DNA from: an uncultured Draconibacterium sp.
GTDB lineage: Bacteria; Bacteroidota; Bacteroidia; Bacteroidales; Prolixibacteraceae
Length of the DNA stretch: 64,000 nucleotides
Assembly (NCBI RefSeq): GCF_963676735.1
Contig: NZ_OY781464.1
Span: forward strand, 2,451,001-2,515,000
Reading direction: 5' to 3'
Each line of letters opens with the position of its first letter. Positions within the stretch are counted from its first letter, which is position 1. Positions 25,505 to 34,533 of the stretch are shown one piece after another. The notes under the pieces were generated by a model, which worked only from the letters and a program-made list of their open reading frames with translations, was not told where the DNA came from and made no database searches. The translations under genes and the position numbers were made by a program.

Positions 25505-27961
25505 TTAGAAACTCATTTCGGCCCTAAAGCGAATACCGCTATTGTCGGTAAAACTTCTATCCATGTAGGTACTGCCCAATTGGTGAATATACTCCACACG
25601 CAACACTTTAAAAATATTTGTAATACCCACGCCTATTTCGGCATAGGGCGCTGTAAGGTCTTGCGAAAAGGCCTGTGGCAGTTCAAATACCGGTTTATAT
25701 GAACTTGTTCTGTCGCCATAGTGAGCTTTTAACGAAACCATTTCGCGCAGCTTTAACTTTTTAATTAAAGGTAGGCGATTAAAAACAATGCCGCCCCCAA
25801 CCCAGTCGAGGTGAACATTGGTATACACATTGTGTGCGAACGAAGCCTGGTGCAACAAGTTAAAACGGTACTTGGCAAACCCGAGCGATTGCGAACCAAC
25901 CGGCATTTCGAGCAAATCGTAGGGCGCATCGCCAAACAAATATCCACTGTTAACCATGTAACGCATAAAAGCCGCACCCATATTTATCTTGCCAACAATA
26001 GAACCGTGAAAATGAGAATACAGACCAAAATCGGGTGTGTTGCTACCTGGCAGATAGGCCTGACCAATATCCCAACTCAGGTTAATAACCGGCGTTTGGT
26101 CGATGTAATAAACACGCATAAAATAATATTGATCAAAATACTGTCCGAAGGCTAAACGGGCATTAAATAACGCACCGTAAGCTGAATAATGGTTGTAATC
26201 AACCCCATCGTGTATGTAATGAATTTCGGGTGTACTGCGGTTGGAAGAGAAGTAAGCCCCCCCTTCCAGAATAATATTTTCGGTATTATACTCCAGGTTT
26301 ACATGGACTTTCTTTTCTTGCTGCAGGTATGGGTTTTCCTCGCGCGAGGTTAAAGCCGCAATAAAGTTTCCATTACCTCGGGTGTTCGGATTTTTCTTGA
26401 TAAACCTCAGGTACTTATCCTGCGAAACCAGGTTGTAATCATCGGAATAACTTCCACGTAGGATAAACTGGTCATCATCCGTTAATTGCCAGCCAAAATT
26501 AAGGCCATATTTCAGTTCTTTATTTCGTGTTCCGTACCCTAAAAATCCACCAATGGTAAAACGCTCCCACATTTTTTGCCCGGTTCTGAAAGGCAGTGAA
26601 AAGCGTTGGCCTTCAATAGCGTTTGTACTGTAAATATCAAAAACGGGACCTAATTCCAACTTACCCAGGTCAACATAACTGGTAAGAACCATCCCTCCTA
26701 CTGCATCAATACCTTTAACCACCTGGTTTTCCTTGAGCCTGTCAACACGCTCGTAGGTACCATCCGACATGAGACTTGCGGCAAATTCAGGTTGCAGTTT
26801 CCAATTTCGCCCTTTAACCTCATCCAGTTGTTTCGATGTTGAATACTGGGTGATTTTGTTAACCATCCAGTTTCCACTTGATATCTGGTCGATTCGCTGC
26901 GACCCGTACCTCGAAACGGTGTCTTTATTGAGCATTAAGGAAAGGTTCAGGCTAATTTGTTGTTCATCGTAAAACCATGTTCCATCAGGAGTTTTACGGT
27001 ATTGTACATTCGACCGATAACCATTTACAAAATTAATATTTGCTTCCTCCTGAACATAAGCATAAACACTTGTAAGCGCATAATTCGTACCCTCAACAGT
27101 AAACCTGCCAGTAAATAGTGGGTTGTATTTATTTTTGGGCGTAAAAGAAAAACTATAATGCCATACACTGTCAACCAGGGTACTGTCGTTCAGGTAAAAA
27201 TCGTAATGTAACCTGGCCGAATTGCTCAGTGGCGAAATAATTCCACGGCCTAAAATATTAATCTGGTCTTTATAAAAATCAAGATCGATAACAACGTTTA
27301 ACAAAATCAGGCTTTCGATGGTTTGGTTGAGTTTTGGGAAAATGCCATCCTTTTTACGGTACACCAAACTGTCTTTCTGGTTTTCAACCAATATCCCTTC
27401 TTCAGCCAAATATATGGGGGAGAAACGTACATCACGGTCATCCAGTTTCATGGTTACCTCGTTAAGGTTGGGGATAATTCGGTTCACTTTAGAGGTTGAA
27501 TCGATGGCCATATAAACTGAAGTTCGGGCAAAAGTTTTATAATTGGCAAAGCCTTCCACCTTTTGCCGATTGTTCTTTTTATTCTTCATTATCTCCCGAA
27601 AAAGCACTTTGGCACGCGATTCCTCGGGTTTAACTGTTACCTCGCTTATACGTTGTACATCGGGTTTTAAATGCACTTTTAACGGAAGAGCAAGATTGGC
27701 CGTAACCTTTATTTCCTCTTTTTCATAACCAACCGACGAGAAGCTAATCTCATCGCCAACTGTAGCTGAGAGCAGGAAATACCCCTCAATATCGGTAATA
27801 GTGCCACGGGTAGTTCCTTTTACCCACACGTTCACAAACGGAATTGGTTCATTCGTGCTCTCATCAAACACGAAGCCCGATAATTCTGTTGCCTCATCAG
27901 CAGCCGTTGCAACAAATACAGAGAGGAGGAAAAGTATTGTAAATCTGATATTGTTTTTCAT
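25505..27961 (-). CDS. DUF5686 outer-membrane protein with carboxypeptidase-like N-terminal domain
   Basis: An 818-residue protein with a signal peptide (to about residue 20). A carboxypeptidase-regulatory-like beta-sandwich covers about 25-110 (ELSGFVFDESTNEPIPFVNVWV ... GYFLLSATVGDEISFSSVGYEK), as in TonB-dependent transporters. The long DUF5686 region follows (EESRAKVLFREIMKNKKNNRQ ...). The second half is a string of amphipathic strands ending in FRAEMSF, consistent with a large outer-membrane barrel. There is no TonB plug. The role is unknown; in Bacteroidota such proteins are usually single genes, as here. Confidence 0.85.
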   Translation of the reverse strand: MKNNIRFTILFLLSVFVATAADEATELSGFVFDESTNEPIPFVNVWVKGTTRGTITDIEGYFLLSATVGDEISFSSVGYEKEEIKVTANLALPLKVHLKPDVQRISEVTVKPEESRAKVLFREIMKNKKNNRQKVEGFANYKTFARTSVYMAIDSTSKVNRIIPNLNEVTMKLDDRDVRFSPIYLAEEGILVENQKDSLVYRKKDGIFPKLNQTIESLILLNVVIDLDFYKDQINILGRGIISPLSNSARLHYDFYLNDSTLVDSVWHYSFSFTPKNKYNPLFTGRFTVEGTNYALTSVYAYVQEEANINFVNGYRSNVQYRKTPDGTWFYDEQQISLNLSLMLNKDTVSRYGSQRIDQISSGNWMVNKITQYSTSKQLDEVKGRNWKLQPEFAASLMSDGTYERVDRLKENQVVKGIDAVGGMVLTSYVDLGKLELGPVFDIYSTNAIEGQRFSLPFRTGQKMWERFTIGGFLGYGTRNKELKYGLNFGWQLTDDDQFILRGSYSDDYNLVSQDKYLRFIKKNPNTRGNGNFIAALTSREENPYLQQEKKVHVNLEYNTENIILEGGAYFSSNRSTPEIHYIHDGVDYNHYSAYGALFNARLAFGQYFDQYYFMRVYYIDQTPVINLSWDIGQAYLPGSNTPDFGLYSHFHGSIVGKINMGAAFMRYMVNSGYLFGDAPYDLLEMPVGSQSLGFAKYRFNLLHQASFAHNVYTNVHLDWVGGGIVFNRLPLIKKLKLREMVSLKAHYGDRTSSYKPVFELPQAFSQDLTAPYAEIGVGITNIFKVLRVEYIHQLGSTYMDRSFTDNSGIRFRAEMSF

Positions 27962-28286
27962 AATAAATAAGCAATCTTGTTTCTTTTATCAGATTTTCAT
28001 TTTATTGAATACTCAAGATAAAGAGAAACAAATCACTACACTACGTTTTACACAATAAATATGCTTATCTATTCAAGATAATTGTTTTCGTGGCATTTTA
28101 CATATTTAATAATGAAGCGAAAGTAATTAAGATCACCATATCAAAATTTATTATCGCTAATAATCCTGGTATTTTTTAACTTTTATTAAGAACCATTACA
28201 TTTGAACGTTATGATTGTTTTAACAATACAAACAGGCACTTTTGCTACACACAAAAGCGCCTGGTAGTATTATCTTTTTTATTTTT
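27962..28286. other. Intergenic region upstream of the DUF5686 gene
   Basis: This A+T-rich spacer of 325 bases, between two minus-strand genes' facing ends, holds the terminator-like hairpin of the coiled-coil lipoprotein gene (28233-28263). No convincing reading frame or RNA gene is visible. Confidence 0.55.
28233..28263 (-). terminator. Hairpin downstream of the coiled-coil lipoprotein gene
   Basis: CAGGCACTTTTG (28233-28244) pairs with CAAAAGCGCCTG (28252-28263), with one mismatch and a 7-base loop. On the minus strand it is followed by a T-rich stretch, 23 bases after the stop at 28287. Confidence 0.6.
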
Positions 28287-29165
28287 TTAATCGAGTACGA
28301 TAACCAAATATTTCGAGGCTTTCCAAAACTCAACTTTGTTCTCAACAAAAAGGGTATCAGCAGCCTTTTCGCCTGAAATGTAAAACGAACCGGCCGGGTG
28401 AACAGAAATTACAGTTGCCTTTTTAACATTTAAAGGCAAATAATTTAACTCCCTTATATCGATTTCGGTAAAAGCTTCTTTATTAAAATCTTCTTTAATG
28501 GTTGATGTTCGTCCAATTCCAAGCATTCCTCCCGTACGCTCGACTACCCCATTCTCTTTTAATTCTTTTGCGCTGCCCACCACATAAAAGGCTTTGTTTA
28601 AGGCCATCTTTTGCTGTTCAATTGTTTGCGTCTTTTCAGCACTTTCAGTTTCTATTACGGTAATTTTCTGGTTCAACTGGTTGATGTTACGAGTTAAATT
28701 TTGCACCTCGCGCGATAATTCAACAATTTCCATATCTTTTTCCGACACCTGTTTTTCAAGTTTTTGTACCAGTTGTTCAAACTCGGCCACCATGGCATTT
28801 AGGTTACCTATTTTATAATTGGCACTGTTAAGTTTTTTCTGCAACGAAATAAGCTGCTCCTTGTTTTTTTGAATCAGTTCGTTTAGCAACTGAATATCTT
28901 CAAGGATTTGTTGTTTTTGCCGGTAATTCATTTCACGCCCTCTGGCCGATTGTACGGTAACCAGTTTTTCTACCTGTTTTATGGAATCCAGCGTGGCAAG
29001 AATGTCGTTAAAATCATTGAGAAACTCAACTATTGAAGAATCTTTAACCGCCGTCACCTGGGCCAGGCTATCTCGCTCAGTAATTAATTGTTCGGCGTCT
29101 TTTTTATAGTTATGACACGAAACAATACTTACAGCAAAAATTATCAAAATCAAAATTCTTTTCAT
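28287..29165 (-). CDS. Coiled-coil lipoprotein, resembling Cbp1-type surface proteins
   Basis: Starts at the ATG at 29165, which gives a 292-residue lipoprotein (MKRILILIIFAVSIVSC, acylated Cys17); the open frame extends further upstream but without coding character. Residues about 20-200 form a long coiled coil (LIQKNKEQLISLQKKLNSANYKIGNL...). A conserved C-terminal domain follows (FYVVGSAKELKENGVVERTGG ... FWKASKYLVIVLD). The layout and that ending match, from memory, Bacteroides proteins named after the collagen-binding adhesin Cbp1. Whether this one binds collagen is unknown. An envelope-tethered spacer or adhesin role is the cautious reading. Confidence 0.7.
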   Translation of the reverse strand: MKRILILIIFAVSIVSCHNYKKDAEQLITERDSLAQVTAVKDSSIVEFLNDFNDILATLDSIKQVEKLVTVQSARGREMNYRQKQQILEDIQLLNELIQKNKEQLISLQKKLNSANYKIGNLNAMVAEFEQLVQKLEKQVSEKDMEIVELSREVQNLTRNINQLNQKITVIETESAEKTQTIEQQKMALNKAFYVVGSAKELKENGVVERTGGMLGIGRTSTIKEDFNKEAFTEIDIRELNYLPLNVKKATVISVHPAGSFYISGEKAADTLFVENKVEFWKASKYLVIVLD

Positions 29166-29291
29166 TATACTATCTTTATTGGTTAGAAGAACGTTTTTTT
29201 TGAGACTATGCACCTTGCTCATTATCAACATCATGATTAAAGGTACAACAGAATAGGCACAATTACTAATATTATTGCAAATGGGAAAACA

Positions 29292-29326
29292 AAAAAACCT
29301 TCCCGTAAAAAACAGGAAGGTTTTTT
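29292..29326. terminator. Terminator downstream of pfp
   Basis: AAAAAACCTTCC (29292-29303) and GGAAGGTTTTTT (29315-29326) form a perfect 12-base stem with an 11-base loop. It lies 25 bases after the pfp stop on the minus strand. Confidence 0.88.
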
Positions 29327-29350
29327 GAAGTATTTTTATTGAAACAAGTA

Positions 29351-31003
29351 TTACTCCTGTTCCAACTTTAATGTTTCGGTTGTTTGGTCGCACACTTCAG
29401 TCGGACCAAAATATTGAATCGGGCCGGGATATACGAACTCAGTTCCTACCGCCCACTCGCCTCTTTTTGAAACGAAATACTTATAAGGAGCTCCGTCGAG
29501 TTCAACCAAAGCTTTCTGAATTACCGGTTTCATATGTCCGTGGCGTTTTTCCATGTTCATCATCATGGTTACCGGAACACCTCCGGCAATCCACTCATCG
29601 GCAGAAGCAGTGGTATTGCGCACCGACGACATATACCCTGTTTTTCCTTCAGAAATAAGAACCGATGCCGTGTAACCTAAGGAGTAGCAATAATCGGCAT
29701 CAAAATTAGAAGGAGCAGCACAGCGTCCTTCATAGCCAAAGAAATGGTATTGTGTTCCGAATTTGCCAACGTATTTGCCTTCCTCTTTAAGCTCTTCAAG
29801 ACGTGTACCTACCATTTCGCCCAATAACTTTTCGGTTTCAATTAATGAAACCTGAACGTTACCGTGCGGATCGCGATCGAGTGTTAACTGAGTTGCAATA
29901 CCTGTTGGCAACGAACTGAAAACTTTTGCTGATGCATCAGTAAGTTGACTGGCCACCCATTCGTTACGGTGACTTTTTTTCAACATCTTAAATTCCTTTT
30001 CAGTATCGGTATCTTCAGCAAGTAAATCGTTTAGCTCCGAAATCAATACTTTCATTTCCGGAATAAATTCGATCAATCCTTCCGGAATTAAGGCAACACC
30101 AAAGTTATTACCATCATCGGCACGTTTGGCAACAATACCCGCCATATACTCTACCACTTCGCCTAAAGTTTGTTTTTTCTCGGCAACTTCTTCAGAAATT
30201 AAGGTAATATTTGGCTGTGTTTTTAGCGCACACTCTAACCCGATATGCGAAGCTGAACGCCCCATTAATTTAATGAAGTGCCAATATTTTTTTGCAGAAT
30301 TGGCATCACGCTGAATGTTACCAATAAGCTCTGAGTATACTTTAGTGGCTGTATCAAAACCAAACGATGTTTCAATCATTTCGTTTTTCAGGTCGCCATC
30401 AATTGTTTTCGGGCAACCAACCACCTGCACACCTGCATTAATTTTTGCATAATATTCGGCTAAAACACAAGCGTTTGTGTTCGAATCGTCGCCACCAATA
30501 ATTACCAGGGCGTTTAAGCCAAGATCTTTGGCAATTTCCAGTCCTTTGTCAAACTGTGCTTCTTCTTCCAGTTTTGTACGTCCTGAACCAATAATATCAA
30601 AACCACCGGTGTTACGGTATTCATCAATAATATCGGCAGTAAGTTCCATGTATTTATGGTCAACCAATCCTCCAGGTCCACCTAAAAATCCGTATAATTT
30701 ACTATCGGCGTGAATATTTTTTATCCCGTCGAAAATACCTGAAATAACATTGTGCCCTCCTGGCGCTTGTCCGCCTGAAAGAATAACTCCAACATTTACA
30801 GGTTCTTTTGCACCGGCTTCATCAGCTGCCTCAAAAGAGATAAGTGGCATTCCGTAAGTATTCGGAAATAGTTCTTCAATTTCTTTTTGGTCGGCAACCG
30901 ATTCGGTTTTTGCTCCTTCAACCAGTTTTACCGGCCCTTTTAATGATTTAGGTAGTTTAGGCTGATATTTAGCCCTTTCTTTTTGCAATGCGCTAATATT
31001 CAT
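29351..31003 (-). CDS. pfp: Diphosphate--fructose-6-phosphate 1-phosphotransferase (PPi-PFK)
   Basis: Reversibly phosphorylates fructose-6-phosphate with pyrophosphate in place of ATP. The 550-residue length fits the long PPi-dependent (plant beta-like) group. The residues that decide the phosphoryl donor are visible: GGDDS (170-174), whose second Asp blocks ATP, and PKTIDGDL (198-205), whose Lys marks PPi enzymes. GRSASHIGLECAL and FGYEGRCAAPSNFDADYCYSLG bind the sugar phosphate. It is a single gene with its own terminator. A minus-strand -7 candidate (reverse of CAAAAATA) lies at 31112-31119. Confidence 0.95.
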   Translation of the reverse strand: MNISALQKERAKYQPKLPKSLKGPVKLVEGAKTESVADQKEIEELFPNTYGMPLISFEAADEAGAKEPVNVGVILSGGQAPGGHNVISGIFDGIKNIHADSKLYGFLGGPGGLVDHKYMELTADIIDEYRNTGGFDIIGSGRTKLEEEAQFDKGLEIAKDLGLNALVIIGGDDSNTNACVLAEYYAKINAGVQVVGCPKTIDGDLKNEMIETSFGFDTATKVYSELIGNIQRDANSAKKYWHFIKLMGRSASHIGLECALKTQPNITLISEEVAEKKQTLGEVVEYMAGIVAKRADDGNNFGVALIPEGLIEFIPEMKVLISELNDLLAEDTDTEKEFKMLKKSHRNEWVASQLTDASAKVFSSLPTGIATQLTLDRDPHGNVQVSLIETEKLLGEMVGTRLEELKEEGKYVGKFGTQYHFFGYEGRCAAPSNFDADYCYSLGYTASVLISEGKTGYMSSVRNTTASADEWIAGGVPVTMMMNMEKRHGHMKPVIQKALVELDGAPYKYFVSKRGEWAVGTEFVYPGPIQYFGPTEVCDQTTETLKLEQE

Positions 31004-31461
31004 GTCTGTTTATTTTTAGTCGGGCCCCAAAATTGAAGCTCCGATTTTGCACGATCAGAAATTCTGATGACTGCAATTTTTAATTATTGATTTCTAATTT
31101 TTTAAGCAGATCAAAAATAGTGCATTTTAAACGGGAAACCTACCAAAGAAATTTTTCATTATTCGATTTAAAGTAAAGTTAAAAGGGAAAATACTTGCTA
31201 AAAAACAGGGGCGACATCATGTGCCTTAAAAAACCATTGATTTACAACAAATGTTAGAGCTAAAACAAGTTGAATTTTCAGCCTGCTTTCTCTATCTGCC
31301 AACAGCATGAAATAATCTGCAAAATACAACTTTTAATCTTCAAAACTGCAAGTGGCTCAAAATAACCCTGCTAGACGAATTAAACGGCTTATTGGCAGAA
31401 TATCAGTGAATTATTCAATTAAATCATGTACAATTGTAAGAAATAAGTATTTTAACTAAAA
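31004..31461. other. Intergenic region between pfp and the LytS-type kinase
   Basis: A divergent spacer of 458 bases. It contains a perfect small inverted repeat ATCAGA-AAT-TCTGAT at 31054-31068, in the expected 5' leader of pfp, and a minus-strand CAAAAATA at 31112-31119 that reads as a -7 box for pfp. No reading frame or RNA gene was recognised. Confidence 0.5.
31112..31119 (-). promoter_or_regulatory. Candidate -7 element of pfp
   Basis: CAAAAATA on the plus strand is TATTTTTG on the minus strand, matching TAnnTTTG. A CAA at 31144-31146 (TTG on the minus strand) is 24 bases further, longer than the usual spacer. Confidence 0.4.
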
Positions 31462-32478
31462 ATGAAAATTTTTAAATACAGAATTCTTAACCATATCCTG
31501 TTTTGGATATTTATATTTACCTTTTACACTGTTCCCTACCTACTGTCGTATGGCTTTGTATTTGAAGCTTTTATAAACATCATTTACATTCCGATTGATA
31601 TTATTGGAGTATACATTGTTATTGAATACCTCTTGCCGCGCTTTGTTTTTAAAAAGCGAAACTTTGGGATTTTCATTTTGGGTACAGCCCTAATTATTGC
31701 GCTAAACATTGCCGTTTCGCAATTTATAAAACTAAATATACAACCCATGCTGGGTTTTTGGATTGCCCGCCGCCCAATTAGTGCTGAAATGTTTTCGGCG
31801 CTGCTCAACAACTTTATGATTATTGGCTCTGCCACCGCTTTCAAGCTATTTCGCTATTCGTACAACATCCAACTCACGCAGTCGGAACTTGAACGAAAAA
31901 CGGTACAGTCTGAATTAGGAATTTTGCGCTCGCAAGTTAACCCGCACTTTTTATTTAACGTTTTGAATAACATTGATGCTTTAATTTTTGAAGACAAAGA
32001 AAAAGCTTCGAATGCCATTTTTTTGCTTTCGAAAATTATGCGTTATATGCTTCAGGAATCTACGCACGAAAAAGTTAAACTGGATAAAGAAATAAGCTAT
32101 ATTCAAGATTATCTTGAACTGGCTAAGCTGAGTTTTGCCGATCCCGATTTTTTGCACTACGAACAAGACGGCATGCCCAATTCTCAGCAAGTTCCGCCCT
32201 TACTTTTTATACCAATTATTGAAAACGCGGTAAAACATTGTAACAAACAGTCGCAATCGCCGGGTATTAAAATAAATTTTTTCATTAATAAAGATTTTAT
32301 TGAATTGCACACCTCAAATTTTATAAAGCGTAATGATTTTAAATTACCCGACAGCGGCACCGGAACAGGACTGAAAAACGTTGAAAAAAGGCTAAAACTA
32401 CTGTATACCGATAACTATACCTTTGATATTAATAAGGATATAGATAAATTTGAGGTACATATAAAAGTACCGGTTTAA
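31462..32478 (+). CDS. LytS/YehU-type sensor histidine kinase
   Basis: A 338-residue protein with four N-terminal helices (about residues 8-130) and no obvious sensor domain. A His_kinase (PF06580-type) domain follows, with the phospho-accepting His162 in QVNPHFLFNVLNNIDAL, and then a short HATPase with PIIENAVKHC and GTGTGLKNVEKRL. Kinases of this class pair with LytTR regulators; the partner is the next gene, 18 bases downstream. The signal is unknown. Confidence 0.92.
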   Translation: MKIFKYRILNHILFWIFIFTFYTVPYLLSYGFVFEAFINIIYIPIDIIGVYIVIEYLLPRFVFKKRNFGIFILGTALIIALNIAVSQFIKLNIQPMLGFWIARRPISAEMFSALLNNFMIIGSATAFKLFRYSYNIQLTQSELERKTVQSELGILRSQVNPHFLFNVLNNIDALIFEDKEKASNAIFLLSKIMRYMLQESTHEKVKLDKEISYIQDYLELAKLSFADPDFLHYEQDGMPNSQQVPPLLFIPIIENAVKHCNKQSQSPGIKINFFINKDFIELHTSNFIKRNDFKLPDSGTGTGLKNVEKRLKLLYTDNYTFDINKDIDKFEVHIKVPV

Positions 32479-32496
32479 CTGAAAAACAACGTACCA

Positions 32497-33237
32497 ATGA
32501 AAATGAATTGCATAGCTGTTGACGATGAACTTCTGGCCTTAAAAAAGATCAAACGATTTGCCGGAAAAATCGATTACCTGAACCTGTTAGGTACTTTCGA
32601 CAACGCACTTTCCACGTTTTCATTTTTACGCGAAAATAAAGTAGACCTTATTTTTCTTGATATCCAAATGGATGAATTTACAGGCATCCAGCTGTTGGAA
32701 ACCATTAAAGATCCGCCTTACGTTATTTTAACCACGGCTTTTGACGAGTACGCGCTTAAAGCCTATGAACTGGATGTTGTTGATTACCTTTTAAAACCCA
32801 TTCCTTTTGAACGTTTTGTAAAAGCAACGGAAAAAGTATATGCCCGTTTTCTGAAAGATAAAAACACCCAGGCACCGGTTCAGGCTGCTACCCAAAGCAC
32901 CCCGGTAAATGAGCAGCCCGATTTTATGTTTATTAAATCAGGAAATAAAACCGTAAAAGTATATTTTGATAAAATTTTATATATCGAAGGTCAACGCGAT
33001 TACCTTCAGATTCATACCGAAGACAACCGGATTATGACCCTACTGAATTTCAAAAAAATGCAGGAGCTTTTAGATGAGCAGAAATTTATTCGGGTACACA
33101 AATCGTTTATAATTTCGGTAGATAAAATTGATTATATCGAAAACAACACAGTAAAAATAAAGGACAAATTAATTCCGGTCAGCAGTACCTATAAAATCGC
33201 ATTTCAAAACCTGCTTCAGAAAAAAAACTTCCTTTAA
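32497..33237 (+). CDS. LytTR-family response regulator
   Basis: A 246-residue DNA-binding regulator. The receiver domain (1-120) has the acidic pair Asp10/Asp11, the phosphorylated Asp55 (LIFLDIQMDEFTG) and Lys104-Pro (YLLKPIPFERF). A Gln/Thr-rich linker (about 128-145) joins it to a LytTR domain (150-240), recognisable by FIKSGNKTVKVYFDKILYIE and FIRVHKSFIISVDKI. It is cognate to the kinase just upstream. Its targets are unknown, though the serine-hydrolase-like gene 99 bases downstream is a candidate by position. Confidence 0.94.
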   Translation: MKMNCIAVDDELLALKKIKRFAGKIDYLNLLGTFDNALSTFSFLRENKVDLIFLDIQMDEFTGIQLLETIKDPPYVILTTAFDEYALKAYELDVVDYLLKPIPFERFVKATEKVYARFLKDKNTQAPVQAATQSTPVNEQPDFMFIKSGNKTVKVYFDKILYIEGQRDYLQIHTEDNRIMTLLNFKKMQELLDEQKFIRVHKSFIISVDKIDYIENNTVKIKDKLIPVSSTYKIAFQNLLQKKNFL

Positions 33238-33336
33238 ACACAACGAAAAGCCTTCGATTTTTTCAAAAAATTTCAGCTCACACTTCTACTAAATTTTTAT
33301 TTTTGCAGCTGCTTTTTTAACTAAAACCAGTAAAAA

Positions 33337-34458
33337 ATGATGCGAATAACTCAGGTACTAATTTTGTTTTTTGTTTTAGCAACACTTACCAACTGTAAAA
33401 AAGCAAAAAACGATGTGGTGTATAATAAAAAATACATTGAAGAGATTAAGCAGGTTCGAAAAGAATTTTCTTTTCTTTTAGGACGCAATTTTATTCCGGG
33501 AGCACAAATTGCTATCTCTAAAAACGGAGAACTAATCTACTCTGAAGCAATGGGTTGGGCTTCAAAAGACCTGGAAGTAGCTGCAAAACGCGACACCAAA
33601 TTCAGAATAGGTTCATTATCTGAATTATATACAGCGCTTATCTACCTGAAAATGGTTGAAGAAGGCAAACTTATCCCCGACTCAGCAGTACAACACTACC
33701 TGCCCGACTTTCCGAAAAAGAAAATGCCCGTAAAGTTGGAACACCTGCTTAACCATAGCTCGGGCATTAGAGAACTAACGCGGGCGGAACAAGAATGGAC
33801 CGGAATCAATTTTAGCATAAAAAGAGGCTTGGAGAAATTTATGGACGATCCATTAATGGCACCACCAGGGGCCTATCAACAAGAAAGCCGGTTTAACTAT
33901 AACCTGCTTGGAGCAATACTGGAAAATGCTTCAGACAAAAAATATCACGAGCTGTTAGAATTCTACGTAACTGATACGCTTAAGTTAAACAATACCTGCC
34001 CCGATAATCCTTTTTCCACAATAAAAGGCCGTACAAATTTTTACGACCACAACATGATTGCGCAGGTAGTAAACGCAGTAACAATGGATATGCGCTGGCG
34101 ACTTCCGTCTGATGGATTGCTTTCCACAGCTGAAGATCTGGTTAAATTGGGCAATGTTTTCCTTAGCTCTGATTACCTGAACGAGCGTACCCGTGAAAAC
34201 CTTTTTGAACCTGTCTCACTATCCAGTCAGGGGCCTTCTCTCCTCGCCAACGGATGGATTATAATCACCGACAGCAGTGGAAAAAAAGTATATGGCCGCG
34301 AGGGAGCTGTTACCGGAGGTAGTTCGTCGATGCTAATTTACCCTGATGAAGAGCTGGTAGTGGTGGTAACAACTAACCTGTGTCAAGAGAATTCAAGCAT
34401 TCCAATATTTAAACTAGCCCGTTTTTTTCTTCCTGAAGCAGAACAAGAACAGGACTAA
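33337..34458 (+). CDS. Serine-hydrolase (beta-lactamase fold) lipoprotein with lost catalytic residues
   Basis: A 373-residue lipoprotein (VLATLTNC, acylated Cys20) with the class-C beta-lactamase/esterase fold: PGAQIAISKNGELIYSEAMGWA, HLLNHSSGIRE and SDGLLSTAEDLVKLGNVFL. The catalytic S-x-x-K reads Ser93-Leu-Ser-Glu96, so the essential Lys is Glu. The Y-x-N position, aligned through PGAY...NYNLLGAILE, reads Glu183-Ser-Arg185. The His/Lys-x-Gly box reads Arg-Glu-Gly. All three motifs are broken, so I predict a non-catalytic binding protein of peptidoglycan or peptide ligands. The frame is intact with normal codon use, so it is not a decaying pseudogene. Confidence 0.8.
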   Translation: MMRITQVLILFFVLATLTNCKKAKNDVVYNKKYIEEIKQVRKEFSFLLGRNFIPGAQIAISKNGELIYSEAMGWASKDLEVAAKRDTKFRIGSLSELYTALIYLKMVEEGKLIPDSAVQHYLPDFPKKKMPVKLEHLLNHSSGIRELTRAEQEWTGINFSIKRGLEKFMDDPLMAPPGAYQQESRFNYNLLGAILENASDKKYHELLEFYVTDTLKLNNTCPDNPFSTIKGRTNFYDHNMIAQVVNAVTMDMRWRLPSDGLLSTAEDLVKLGNVFLSSDYLNERTRENLFEPVSLSSQGPSLLANGWIIITDSSGKKVYGREGAVTGGSSSMLIYPDEELVVVVTTNLCQENSSIPIFKLARFFLPEAEQEQD

Positions 34459-34533
34459 GCCAAGCTTTTCAACGCCCGGATAAGAGGGTATTGTGTAAAA
34501 AGTTTTATTTTAGACTTTTAAATACCACATTTT

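Noticed and set aside
25505..27961. TonB-dependent receptor reading of the DUF5686 protein
   Set aside because: The carboxypeptidase-like front is shared with SusC proteins, but there is no TonB box or plug domain and the following region matches DUF5686.
29166..29393. Extended N-terminus of the coiled-coil lipoprotein
   Set aside because: The extension overlaps the pfp gene's 3' end and terminator. A perfect lipoprotein signal starts at 29165.
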